Below the pieces are notes generated by a model. The model did no database searches. It had not been told where the DNA came from and saw nothing but the letters and a program-made list of their open reading frames with translations. The position numbers were made by a program, and so were the translations under genes. A stretch of 64,000 nt of DNA, taken from assembly GCA_025084515.1 (NCBI GenBank), contig JAJAGP010000174.1, forward strand, positions 454,475 through 518,474, in the 5' to 3' direction. How positions within the stretch are numbered: the stretch's first letter is position 1; the number at the start of each line of letters is the position of its first letter. Below, piece after piece: positions 22,743 to 32,820 of the stretch. The stretch comes from Ancistrus triradiatus (Eukaryota > Chordata > Actinopteri > Siluriformes > Loricariidae).

Positions 22743-23253
22743 TATGTTTTATATTATGAACATGTTGTCACTGAGTGTGGCAAAATAATCATTATTAGAA
22801 AGGGAAAATCTTTTTGTCAATATATTGTACTTCTCTGCAAACCTTTCAAAGACCAATTTTCTACATTTTGTGTCAGTCATGATCAACCGTGAATATGTGA
22901 TAAATCGTATTAAATACAAGTTATTACATATCACAATAACTAATCCTGAAGCATGGCCTTTTTATGAGGAAAACATCTCCCTTTTAGTTATCCCATGTCA
23001 AGAAAAGCAGATCTTTCTATGATTCCTTAGGCATTCTGCTCAAAATCCCATCATGTCATAAAGAAATGGACAAATGCTACCAAGGTTCCCATCAAAATAA
23101 TTTCCTTTCCCCTTCCTCTATCCTTCCATAGCATGCCCTAAAGTTCTTAATACTATAAACATCAATACGAGGACCTCTTTTGATATTTACAAGGTACAAG
23201 ACAATTCATTCTTTCTTTCTTAGCCCATCTCTCCGTTTCAGCTTCAGCTCTAG
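22743..23253. other. No recognisable gene
   Basis: AT-rich sequence with short chance open frames only. Confidence 0.4.
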
Positions 23254-23649
23254 GATATTGCTGGGTTTCCTCACATGAACTCCATGCTTCTGGGCCTCAA
23301 TAGCCAGGACTTTGACTTGGTCATTCCAAAACATTAAATCATTTAATCTTCATTAACCATTCTTTGGTCAAACTACTTGTGTCCTTAGGGTTATGGACTT
23401 ATTGCATGACCTGAATTCTCTTGTGATCTCAGTTAAAGACAGATGTCCTGACATTTTCTTTCAGAATTTGCTTATATGACTCAGACCTTTTGGACTATCA
23501 CATGTCCAATCTTGGAGAGAGCTTTGTTGATTTACATCTTCCAGAAAGGGAAACAGTGGTTTTGAGTTCCCTCCATTTGTGACAGTTGTGGTCATACCTA
23601 TTCAGAAATATTGAAATTTTAAAGGCTTTACAAACTTTCAAGCAACGCA
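23254..23649 (-). mobile_element. Tc1-like element, CAGTGGTGCTTGAAAG family (copy 3), very decayed
   Basis: Minus-strand remnant. GGGTTTCCTCACATGAACTC and CTTTGACTTGGTCATTCCAA match the C-terminal region of the other copies, and GACAGATGTCCTGACATTTT matches the segment before the second Asp. A large internal deletion follows, then the right terminus ACAAACTTTCAAGCAACGCA. It is the most diverged of the six copies. Confidence 0.65.
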
Positions 23650-23925
23650 GCATATATTTATTTTCCTAACCAAAATGCAGTGACCACCACTAACACAAAT
23701 TCTGTCAGAGGTATATTTGTTCACTTCACAAAATCATTTTAGTATTTGAAGTATGTTAATTTACATATATGCACAAAGGTGATACTGTATATATGGAATG
23801 TATCAGAATATACTGAATGTATTAACTGTATTAAGTATTCTAGCTATAACCATTGCATTGAAATGAGTTGTCTCCTGTCCATCAGAAATGCATCATGATT
23901 ATGTATAAATCCAAGCAAAAAGTAC

Positions 23926-24648
23926 ACTCACAGACAAAAAAATAATGCACCAAGAAGGAGTTGTTGGAATCGAATGAAACTTTATATGTATGAATGTAAT
24001 GATGTTATATGTAAGTGATTACAATATTTGAGCTAAAGGATACATTTATTGGGGAAAACTGCACACCTGAAAGGAGGCATTCTTGTTAAACCCTTGCTTT
24101 ATGTGGGTGAGCATTATCCTGCTGAAAAATGCCAGTTGGAAGAACTGCTATGAGAGGCCACACGTGGCTGCAGAATGTCCTGCATATATCTCTTATGTCA
24201 CTATATATTAGTCCCTCATATCACTACTAGGGGTGACTGATTGTTGTATGCGATGGCTCCCCAGACAATCACACCAGCAGTTGGGGCAGTGTGTCTCTCC
24301 ACAGCAAAGACAGGATTGAAGTGCTACATGGTGGGCAATTCGGCAGAACAACTATCCTGCTTCTCTCAGTCCAATGATGTGCCCCCTCTCAAAATCTGTC
24401 AACTGTGAAAAATGTGTTAGTGTGTGCATCTAAGCAATCAAAAATCTCTTGGCAAAACATACACTACCCAAAAGTAGCTTATGAGAGCCTTTTATATGGC
24501 AGTGAGGGAAGCACTTTTCCACCCACTTGTGGCAAGACCCAGAGTCTAATCATTTGCATATCTGTCTGAGACATAACTGCATGCTGAGTTTTGCAGCAAT
24601 GGGGCATTTCTATGTGGGTGTGTTTTTTTTCTTTTTTCAATTAATATA
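23926..24648 (-). mobile_element. Tc1-like element (CACTCA..ACAAAA family), deletion derivative
   Basis: It begins CACTCACAGACAAAAAAATA after TA at 23924-23925, followed by AAGAAGGAGTTGTTGGAATC as in the copies at 7747 and 42141. Most transposase sequence is lost or scrambled. Remnants align with 8200-8280 (ACTACTAGGGGTGA) and with 8730-8900 (CTACCCAAAAGTAGC, TGCTGAGTTTTGCAG). The right end is eroded in a T-rich run. Confidence 0.7.
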
Positions 24649-25841
24649 TTTCACTCTTCTAGCAATAGTTTCATAACTGATCTTAAGTCAATGCAGCCAG
24701 TATATGAAAATAGCCCAGATATGTGCTTTTAATAACATAGTATTGGCGATTAAAAGTAGAATGTGTTTTAAGTGCAGTTTATTATCTATTGATCTGCGTT
24801 AAATGCATTTACTAGGACATTGACTGTTCTGTTGCAGGATTCAGTGACCACAGGCTGCATATAAACCTCCTTTCTTCAGGGAATTTGGCATGTTTTTTTC
24901 TGGATTCATCTCTGCTGCTTCGCCTGACTTCATGTGGATTTACTTCTATGGCATTTGCAATCTTTGTGTGGATTTGTTTCCATGGTATCCAAGCTTGGTG
25001 TAAAAGTATCTTAATGATGCTCCACAGTTTCATTCCACTGCCTATCTTTGGCATTTTTACAGTGTTGTATGGATTTGTTTCTATGACATTTAGACACACC
25101 TCTTGAGCAATTTTTGTGTTAAGACTGATTTTCAAATATGAGAACGATACTAATATGCAATGATCAGATGATAACCAGTTCAGTAAAAACTTAATTTGCT
25201 GACAGCTTATTGACATGTAGATGATTTAATAATATGAATTCATACACACAGTATGTTGTTGAAAATCTTTAGCCTAAATAGAGTTTAAATAAATCTTTAG
25301 TGGATGTTTCAAATTTGAAATCCCACTCAATGATAACTGATAACTGTCTGAGAAGACTGAAGGTCAAGGTAATATGATTACTAAATATTACATTTTAGCC
25401 TATGTAATATACTGTATGAGGTGTCAATTATCACTCAAGAGCGATGGGGCTTTTTGTAAGAAACTAAGTTATACTGAACTGATGGTCAAATCTTCATCTG
25501 TACCAAACCTTATTTAACTCTTGTACCAAGGATGGTACTGTATAGTATATTTGTTATTACAGTGTTATTAACATGTTGGCGCCTTGGGCAACACTAATAT
25601 TTACTTCCCCACAAGTTGTCTCAAACTGAAATCTTGTAAGCAGTTTTCCACTGCACAGACCACACAGCAACTCCTACACCATGAGAAAAAGATGCAAATC
25701 ATGCCAAAAAAGAGAAGATTGTGACATATACACATTAGAGGTAAAACTAGGTTGATGTAGAAAGTTTTGCAACTATGTACTGCATAACCTTTACCAATGT
25801 ATGTGTCAGTATGACTTCAGACTCTGGTCATAATAATAATA
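24649..25841. other. No recognisable gene
   Basis: A 134-codon minus-strand open frame lies at 24812-25216. It overlaps an imperfect internal repetition of TGTGGATTTGTTTCCATGG-like units (near 24931, 24966 and 25069), so I do not call it a gene. The rest shows nothing. Confidence 0.35.
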
Positions 25842-26117
25842 CTAATGTTTATCCAAATTTGCACATGGACTCAAAATGTACAATATAACTTTACTGGAAT
25901 AATAACAGAAGAGGTTAGAGTGAATGAGCCTACTCAAGTTGTTACTCATGTAGTTCAGGTTAGCGTTTGCACTATCAGGGTACTGATATACTGTTTGTTG
26001 TCTGAAATCTGTTGCCTTGGTGATGGCAAGTAAATCTGAGCCATTTGCACCAGACAGGTCTAGTGGTGGGAAGTTCAGGGGTATTGTCCTGTTATTTGGA
26101 CAGTCCTCTAAAAATAA
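25842..26117 (-). CDS. Candidate exon 2 of an unidentified minus-strand gene
   Basis: On the minus strand a strong acceptor (TTGTGTTTTTACAG) precedes an open segment starting LFLEDCPNNRTIPLNFPPLD, followed by SGANGSDLLAITKATDFR and QQTVYQYPDSANANLNYMS. The phase matches the upstream candidate exon exactly (both phase 0) across a 111-bp intron, a normal size in fish. The composition is richer and less repetitive than the neighbours. I could not choose a donor. The frame stays open to a stop near 25842, so the 3' limit is uncertain. The protein family is not recognised. Confidence 0.3.
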   Translation of the reverse strand, partial: LFLEDCPNNRTIPLNFPPLDLSGANGSDLLAITKATDFRQQTVYQYPDSANANLNYMSNNLSRLIHSNLFCYYSSKVILYILSPCANLDKH

Positions 26118-26228
26118 CTGTAAAAACACAAAGCAAGTGTTAAGGTACAAGTTAGAAATAGCAGATTTGGAAAAATGTTAATGCATATTTAATACATGTA
26201 CATTGTGTTAATGTTTGCAGAGAACTAC

Positions 26229-26390
26229 CTGCAAAAATATGTTTGCATTAAGTAAAGTCTTGGCAGGAAGGCGGAGGAGGCTGAGAGGTGTGACGAGTGT
26301 CCCTGCAGAGCTGAAGTGTTTATGAAAGCCAGCAGAAGAAGCAGCAAGAGTCACACTTCCCACTACGCCATAACGATTCCACTCCTGCAC
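26229..26390 (-). CDS. Candidate exon 1 of an unidentified minus-strand gene
   Basis: On the minus strand a 162-bp segment (54 codons) lies between a pyrimidine-rich acceptor (CCTCTTTGTTCAATTACAG) and a donor (TTGCAG then GTAGTTCT). It begins VQEWNRYGVVGSVTLAASSA and ends LLNANIFLQ. It is GC-richer than its surroundings and joins the next candidate exon without changing frame. I do not recognise the protein. A real spliced host gene or an old pseudogene are both possible, and any upstream exon would lie beyond the LTR element starting at 26716. Confidence 0.3.
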
Positions 26391-26715
26391 CTGTAATTGA
26401 ACAAAGAGGAATGTGGTTCTGTATAGGTCCAAGGCTCTTTTAGAGGCATTGAGCTGTTGTTTTGGTATTCAACTGGCAATAACTCAACATAAATTGTCTA
26501 GACATCAATTGGCAGATAATAAAATAAATGTATTAAATGTTTATGTGCATGTGGATGTGTGAAATACTGCTACTATTTCTACTTTTTTTATAGCTGTGTA
26601 GGGTAGTTGAACACAGTTGACATAATTCGTAGTGAAAAATTGAAATATCAGTATGGTGATTAATTGATCCATGCTGTGAGATAAACAAAATATTGTGCAT
26701 TATCAGGCTGATCTG
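26391..26715. other. No recognisable gene
   Basis: AT-rich. It ends with ATCTG (26711-26715), the target duplication of the LTR element that follows. Confidence 0.4.
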
Positions 26716-27168
26716 TGTAACGATGAAACAAGCCCTCCAGCTTGTATCTATCTTCTTTAGCCCCCCTATAAATACCCCTGTGCACTTCCTTTGGCTGGCT
26801 ACTTCACATTGTGGTTTGGCTTGACTCCCATCTACTCCTGTCTTCCATCCTGGTTTGTCTCCTGCTCTTTGTCTCAGTTCCTTTGTGTAGTTTCTTGTTA
26901 TCTCTGGTTACTTGTCCTAGGTTTAAGCTTTGTTTGATTGTTAGTCTTTCAGTTAGTGTTTGTTTGTCAGCTTTGTTAGCTTATTGTTTTGTTAGCGTTA
27001 GCCTTGTTTGTTTGTCTTGTGTGTTCTTTTTGTTTGCCGCTCCTGTTAGAATTCTTAGTTTATGTTTGTATGTTCTGTTTATGTTTTGCACCATTTTAAC
27101 TGTAAATAAACTCCATTCACTTGCACTTACATCTGCCTCCTTTGTCCTTCCTTGCCCTGAGCATGACA
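26716..27168 (+). repeat. 5' LTR
   Basis: 453 bp. It starts TGTAACGATGAAACAAGCCC and ends CTTGCCCTGAGCATGACA. It holds a TATA box (26767) and a polyadenylation signal (AATAAA at 27105-27110). A T-rich GTTTGTTTGTC / GTTAGCGTTAGCC region lies in between. Confidence 0.85.
26767..26774 (+). promoter_or_regulatory. TATA box of LTR promoter
   Basis: TATAAATA. The expected start, 26-30 nt downstream, falls on GGCTGGCTAC (26793-26802), which is partly complementary to the sequence directly after the LTR. The 3' LTR does not keep this TATA box. Confidence 0.6.
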
Positions 27169-28873
27169 GTAAGCCAGACCGTATGGTGCACAGTATGTTG
27201 TCAGACTCGTCTGACGATGAATATCCTGAGGATCACTTCAAGTGTTAACCTTGTGTGGTCATGACTCTGAGGTGGAGATCCCCAGACCGGCCATCACCCT
27301 CCAGAACCCGAACTGTGGTCTCTTCCTCTCAGCTATGAAGCGCCACAGGAAGCGGAGGACCATGCCCACTAGCTCAGCGCCGGAGCCCACACTCGCTAGC
27401 TCGACGCCAGAGCCCACGCTTGCTAGCTCAAAGCCTGAGCCCACACTCACTAGCACCATGCCTCCATCTCCATACACTAACCACCAGCCTGGGTCATAGC
27501 TTGCCAGCCATGTGCTGAATGCCCCTCTCGCCCAGCTGTTCTAGTATCCCCCGGACCAAATTGGATTTGACACTCTTCAGACCCAGTGAGACACCTACAC
27601 CCCTGCATTTGCTTTTGACCACACCACAACTCACCTGGCCATGGAGGTAGCCAATGAGATACTTCAGGGGGTCTTGGAATCTGTGTGTTCCGCCAGAAAG
27701 GCGATGGGATTTGTGGTGTTTATAGTTGAGGATCCTGGGCTGGAGAGACTGATTATGGACTTACTGGCTGTGCTGGGAGGTGTCGACTCGGCAGTGGCAC
27801 AGGGACTCGTGATCATGGGCCATCTCACCACCCACACCTCCAGAGTCTGATGCAGCCACACCAGCTCCAGAGTCCGACATGGTGGTGCCCCCTGAGCCCA
27901 TCACTGTGATGACATCTTTCTCGGAGGACGTCCAAAGTGTGCTCGTCTTAGAGACAGTCAAGTTGTCACCCATCCGAAAGTCAGTCAAGTCAGCGCCTGT
28001 CCTGAATTCTGTCAAGTTGGCGCCTGTCCCAGGACTTGGCAAGTCTGACCCCGTTCCAGAGGCTCTTGGTAGGCCAGCTCTCTCCTCGGGTCTGTGCCCT
28101 CCTTCCAGCCTCCCACTGCCCACCCGTGTGAGGTACGGTTGCCTGGATCTTCAGGAGCCCGGCGGTGACCCCGTTCGCCAGCAACACATTGGTGGCTCCG
28201 ATTGCCAGCTTCTCGACAGCAACAAAACTTGCCAGCAACCTGATAGCAATCTGCTCACCAGAGTCTCACGCCAACCTCGATCATCTGCAGCTTGACGGTG
28301 ACCACGCTCACCAGCAACCCGACGGTGACCTTGATTGCCAGCAACCCGATGGCCACCCCCACTCACCAGCAATCCGCTCGCCAACAACCCAACGCTGGCA
28401 CCGCATGCCAACAACCTGACAGTGACCCTGCCCAGCTCAACGCTGCCCCAGTGGTCCCCAGAGACTCCAGGTAATGGACCGCACCCCCCTGTCGGCGGAC
28501 AATGCCATCTCTCTCCTTGGGGTTGCATCCTTCACCTCAGGTGGTCCCTGCAGCCCTGTCTGCAATCACAAGGACTTTCTGGCTCGGGACTAATGGACTC
28601 ATGAATCATATGTTTACGGGGTCCCTTAGGACTCCTGTGGAGAGCATAACCCCATGGACCAAAATTGTGCCTTTGTGGCCTGTGAGACCAGTCACCCCTT
28701 GTTGTCCCACATACTCCTTAGTCTCATGTCTGTACCTAAGCTTTTTTGGCCCCCTGCTTTGTTCTCATCGGTGTTTTCTTTTGCTTCCTTGGGTTAGTCT
28801 GGATCTGTCTGGTTGCTTTGCTTTTGTGTTGCTGTTCTTTGCGCTTCGGAGGTGTGCCTTCAGAGGGGGGTTA
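27169..28873 (+). pseudogene. Interior of LTR element: repeat-coding, no pol
   Basis: After a 14-nt leader (GTAAGCCAGACCGT) an ATG at 27183 opens a 21-codon acidic frame (SDSSDDEYPEDHF). Further on, open segments encode short tandem peptides. One is SSAPEPTLA-like units of 27 bp at 27370-27460 (three plus a partial). Another is SVKSAPV / SVKLAPVP units at 27955-28050. A third is QQPDGD-like units at 28290-28420. The last ~370 bp (28502-28873) are open and hydrophobic but run into the purine tract. Stops separate these parts, so the original long frame is broken. I find no zinc knuckle or pol motif. Confidence 0.55.
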
Positions 28874-29345
28874 TGCAACAGTGATACAAGCCCTTCAGCT
28901 TGTATCCATCTTTTTTAGCCCCACAATGTCTTCCTTCTGTTTCGACAGCAGGTGAGGCTGTTGCCACCTGCTGTGTTTGCCTCTTCCTGTGCACTTCTTT
29001 TGTTTGGCTTCTTCATATTGTGATTTGCATTGGCTCATGTCTGCTCCTGTCTTCCATCCTGGTTTGTTTCCTGCTCTTTGTCTCTGTTCCTTTGTGTAAT
29101 TTCTTGTTATCTCTGGTTACTTGGTTCTTTCTATTAGTGTTTGTTTGTCAACTTTGTTAACTTATTGTTTTGTTAGCGTTAGCCTTGTTTGTTTGTCTTA
29201 TGTGTTCTTGGTTGATTTCCGTTCCTGTTAGAATTCTTAATTTATGTTTGCATGTTCTGTTTATGTTTTGCAACATTGTTCACTGTAAATAAACCCCAGT
29301 AACTGATGTCTGCCTTCTTTGTCATTCCTTGCCCTGAGCGTGACA
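28874..29345 (+). repeat. 3' LTR
   Basis: 472 bp, starting TGCAACAGTGATACAAGCCC and ending CTTGCCCTGAGCGTGACA. It is alignable to the 5' LTR along its length. It differs near the promoter: the CCCCTATAAATACCCC of the 5' LTR is replaced by a longer segment with CAGCAGGTGAGGCTGTTG. The polyadenylation signal AATAAA is at 29288-29293. Confidence 0.85.
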
Positions 29346-30831
29346 ACCTGAACTTTCCAGTATATACTTCCAGTAAATAAACATGTGTATGTATCTGCAC
29401 TGTATGCACCACTGCAGAGAACTTTACTATTTCATATGGTGACTGAAATCAAATACCATGTATACACTCCCATATATAAACAGAAATGCAGAACATAGGG
29501 AATTGTAGCATTATAATTTAGCAATTTTCTCTTGTTACATGTGACATTAAAGTAAGCCATATCCCCAGAAGAACATGTTACAGCCAAAATGTAGATCTCC
29601 TTCTTTTTAAAATAGTCATTTATAGGAACTGTGATTGATAAAACCCTATTTCGCCTTTGGTCACGATCTTCATTCATTTTGAATTTGGGACAGTTGAATA
29701 AATTAATAATGTAGATAACTAATAGGTCTGATTAATCAGTCATTTAACTGAATACAAAATATCCCCCTCAGAGTATAAAATAGATGTCGGATTATATTAA
29801 GAAAGTGTACATCATGTCTCTTCATATCTGCAATATATCACGCAATTTTTAGCTAATCCTTCTCTCATCTCCAGAATCATGTCAGAAGCTCATTCCTTTA
29901 TTTATTTATTTATAACCAATTCTGCATCTCCACAGCCTCCTTCACCTCCCAAAGTGTATTCAATTATTCTGATTTAGATTGTTTTCTATCAAAACATTGG
30001 TGAGGCAGCCATGAAGTAGCAGTTGGATTAAAATAAGAAGGAAGACAAAATAAGTCTGGAAGAGATGAGAAACAGAGGGAGTAGCCTAATGTAATGCAGC
30101 CAAGTGAAGACATCTCAGGGTCCACACTGTGTGAGTCATCCCCTTCAATGCCCCCCCACCTGTTGCCTTCCATTTATAACAGAAATTCTCAGTTTATAGA
30201 AAATTAAATATCTACAATTTTCTACATATTTTAAGTCTCCTCTTTAACAATATTGATTTTGCATGCCACAAAAAAAATCTAAAGCTGTGAATAGTGTGGC
30301 TTTTGCCTCTTGAGTTGAATTTAAAGCTCTGAGATATTTATGCTTGACATAACTAGAACTAGTTGGTTTATCTATTTGTGTAGACATGTAGGAAGGCTTG
30401 GCTGGGCTACGATGCGAAGCTCCCAAAGCTGCAACTGAGGGTGGCTAAACAGGATTTGAACTAAGTGACTGAGTCACAAAGATTTCATTCATTCTAAAAC
30501 TCAGGAACCAAATTTTGTACAGCTGAAGATATGCTTCTTTCTTATTCTGGCTGTCACAAGATTGCTTTAGGTCAGATCTGACCAATGCATTTACGTTTTT
30601 AGATTATACTGCATGTTCTCATTTGATGCTAGAATCAGTTTTGCTTGTTGCTGCACACAGAATAAAATATGATTTCTCATTACTTGAACTAAATGCCACA
30701 CACCACTGCTGAGACCATTATTCTTCTGCCAAACTTTACAGTATATGTCACATTCAAGCAAGTGTCCTCCCAAGCCAAAATTCTGCTAGAATGTGAAGCA
30801 CGTCTTTACTTTTCTGCTCAGTAATCCAATG
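29346..30831. other. No recognisable gene
   Basis: AT-rich, with an ATTT run at 29897-29915. I found no transposon termini or convincing exons. Confidence 0.4.
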
Positions 30832-31260
30832 TACAGTCTAGCCTAGTTTCTCACCCCCATTATCTTGCCAACCTCATCTCTCTCCACCTGACTTTCTTCC
30901 ATGTACTTTACCTTGAAAAGACACCAACCTCACCTCTTGCCCTCGCCAAGCTTAAAATGTGACAGGTGTAATGAAATTGTACCCCACTAAGTTGCCAAGT
31001 TTCAGACCATCGGTAGGTGACACTGTAATCCTACTTTAAACTTGCAATTCCGGGTGATGTACAGCCCCTTCTATTACCAGAGACATTATATAAGGAGGAG
31101 ACTGGTCACTGTTTGAAATATGAATGGGACTGTAGTACAGAAGCCCCACCCTGTCATTAGAAAGAACCAATCGGCATTTTAGTAAATGTGTTGGAGAGGG
31201 GGGTGGCAAGTCTTGGCCTCTTTCTAGTGACAGGATGCGCATGCGCAGTAGTCAGAATAA
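30832..31260 (+). repeat. Unclassified ~0.43-kb interspersed repeat, copy 2
   Basis: A longer direct copy of 20994-21405 with the same ordered landmarks, including CATTATATAAGGAGGAGACT near 31083 and TGTTGGAGAGGGGGGTGGCA near 31188. It has additional sequence (GTAGGTGACACTGTAATCC to GTACAGCCCC) that copy 1 lacks. It lies 130 bp left of the large LTR element. Confidence 0.65.
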
Positions 31261-31390
31261 CTAAGTTTAGACTCTATATGGAGGGATGGTGATTAGGCCA
31301 TATGTGATTGCTTGCCCATGGTAACCTAACCCATGAATGAATTTCCAGACTAGCTGTAATTGTACAGATGTTGTTTCAAATGCTTGAAGT

Positions 31391-31921
31391 TGTAACGCCG
31401 TGAGGCGATGGAGAGGAGGAGACGAACGCAGGTTCACAAAAGGGGGGATTTATTAACAGAAAACGATCAACAAAGGCAAACACAGCGAACAGAAAAGGCA
31501 AGGACCGAAAACGGGTGTAACTTAAACTAGACCTAAGCCGGATAACGGGTGCGAAACAAAACCGAAAACAGGTAGGGAACCTAAAGCCAGAAACAGGTGC
31601 ACTACAAAACAAAACATGGAAGTACCTAAATGTGCAATACCTGAGGATATGAGGGGCACGAACGAACACGGAGGAGCACGGACGGAACGTGTAGGGATGC
31701 AACAGCCAGGATGACATCAAGGTAAGGCGCGTAGGGACGCGAGACGGGGGACGGCGCGTAGAGACGCAACCGACATCAAATACCAACATCAATAATCCGC
31801 GGTGACGGTGAGGTGAGTGCGGCTTATATAGTGTGTGGATGTGATGAGGAAAATGAGAAACAGGTGCGTGTGGTCGTGACGTGTGCAGGTGACGCTGGCG
31901 TGGTGGCCAGCGGGCGTGACA
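31391..31921 (-). repeat. 3' LTR (minus orientation)
   Basis: 531 bp, nearly identical to the 5' LTR. TATA is at 31830-31824 and AATAAA at 31454-31449 on the minus strand. Five of its nine substitutions replace a CpG that the other LTR keeps (for example CCAG for CCGG, ACATGG for ACACGG, AACGTG for AACGCG). Confidence 0.9.
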
Positions 31922-32049
31922 GAGCCCCCCCCGAAGGAGTCCGAGACGGAGCTAGGACTCCAGAAAGAGCCCCCCGGTTGCAGTCCTGCCTCGGGGGGTC
32001 TCCTCGCCGGACGGACCCTAGAAGGGGACCACCAACAGTCGGGCGGCTG

Positions 32050-32820
32050 GCGCGTGGAGGCATCAACGAGGCGACGCTTGAGAGCGGAGGCGACGACTGG
32101 AGGCAGCAGAGCGGAGGCGACGACTGGAGGCAGCAGAGCGGAGGCGACGACTGGAGGCAGCAGAGCGGAGGCGACGACTGGAGGCAGCAGAGCGGAGCCG
32201 ACGAGGCGATGCTGCAGAGCGGAGCCGACGAGGCGATGCTGCAGAGCGGAGCCGACGAGGCGATGCTGCAGAGCGGAGCCGACGAGGCGATGCTGCAGAG
32301 CGGAGCCGACGAGGCGGCGATGCTGCAGAGCGGAGCCGACGAGGCGGCGATGCTTGAGAGCGGAGTCGACGAGGCGGCGATGATTGAGAGCGGAGTCGAC
32401 GAGGCGACGATGCTTGACAGCAGAGACGAGGCGATGCTTGAGAGCAGGGTCGACGAGGCGATGCTTGAGAGCAGGGTCGACGAGGCGACGATGCTTGACA
32501 GCAGAGTCGACGAGGCGACGATGCTTGACAGCAGGGTCGACGAGGCGACGATGCTTGACAGCAGGGTATCGACGAGGCGACGATATGCTTGACAGCAGGG
32601 TCGACGAGGCGACGATGCTTGAACAGCAGGGTCGACGAGGCGACGATGCTTGACAGCAGGTCGACGAGGCGACGATGCTTGACAAGCAGGGTCGACGAGG
32701 CGACGATGCTTGACAGCAGGGTCGACGAGGCGACGATTGCTTGACAGTCAGGGTCGACGAGGCGGCGATGCTTGACAGCAGGGGTCGACGAGGCGGCGAT
32801 GCTTGAACAGCAGCGTCCCG
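32050..32820. repeat. Third array: 27-bp and 30-bp units
   Basis: From left to right: four AGCGGAGGCGACGACTGG-type 27-bp units, then AGCGGAGCCGACGAGGCGAT-type 27-bp units, grading into 30-bp units containing GTCGACGAGGCGACGATGCT. All are multiples of three. On the minus strand they encode ALKHRRLVDS and LLPPVVASA type peptides. Confidence 0.9.

Larger units (their letters stand above)
26716..29345 (+). mobile_element. Non-autonomous LTR retrotransposon, 2.6 kb
   Basis: Two direct LTRs (26716-27168 and 28874-29345) begin TG and end TGACA. They are bracketed by ATCTG (26711-26715) and ACCTG (29346-29350), a 5-bp target duplication with one mismatch. A purine tract (AGAGGGGGG, 28862-28870) lies just before the 3' LTR. 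The 1.7-kb interior has no protease, reverse transcriptase or integrase motifs, so the element must have been moved by another element's enzymes. Features that place it near Ty3/gypsy are inferred from its similarity in plan to 31391-36910. Confidence 0.85.

Noticed and set aside
24812..25216. 134-codon minus-strand frame as a gene
   Set aside because: It overlaps an imperfect local repetition, has no domain and no splice signals I could defend.
27241..28918. Separate host genes in the interior of the first LTR element
   Set aside because: The short frames lie between paired LTRs with a purine tract and encode degenerate tandem peptides, so they belong to the retroelement.
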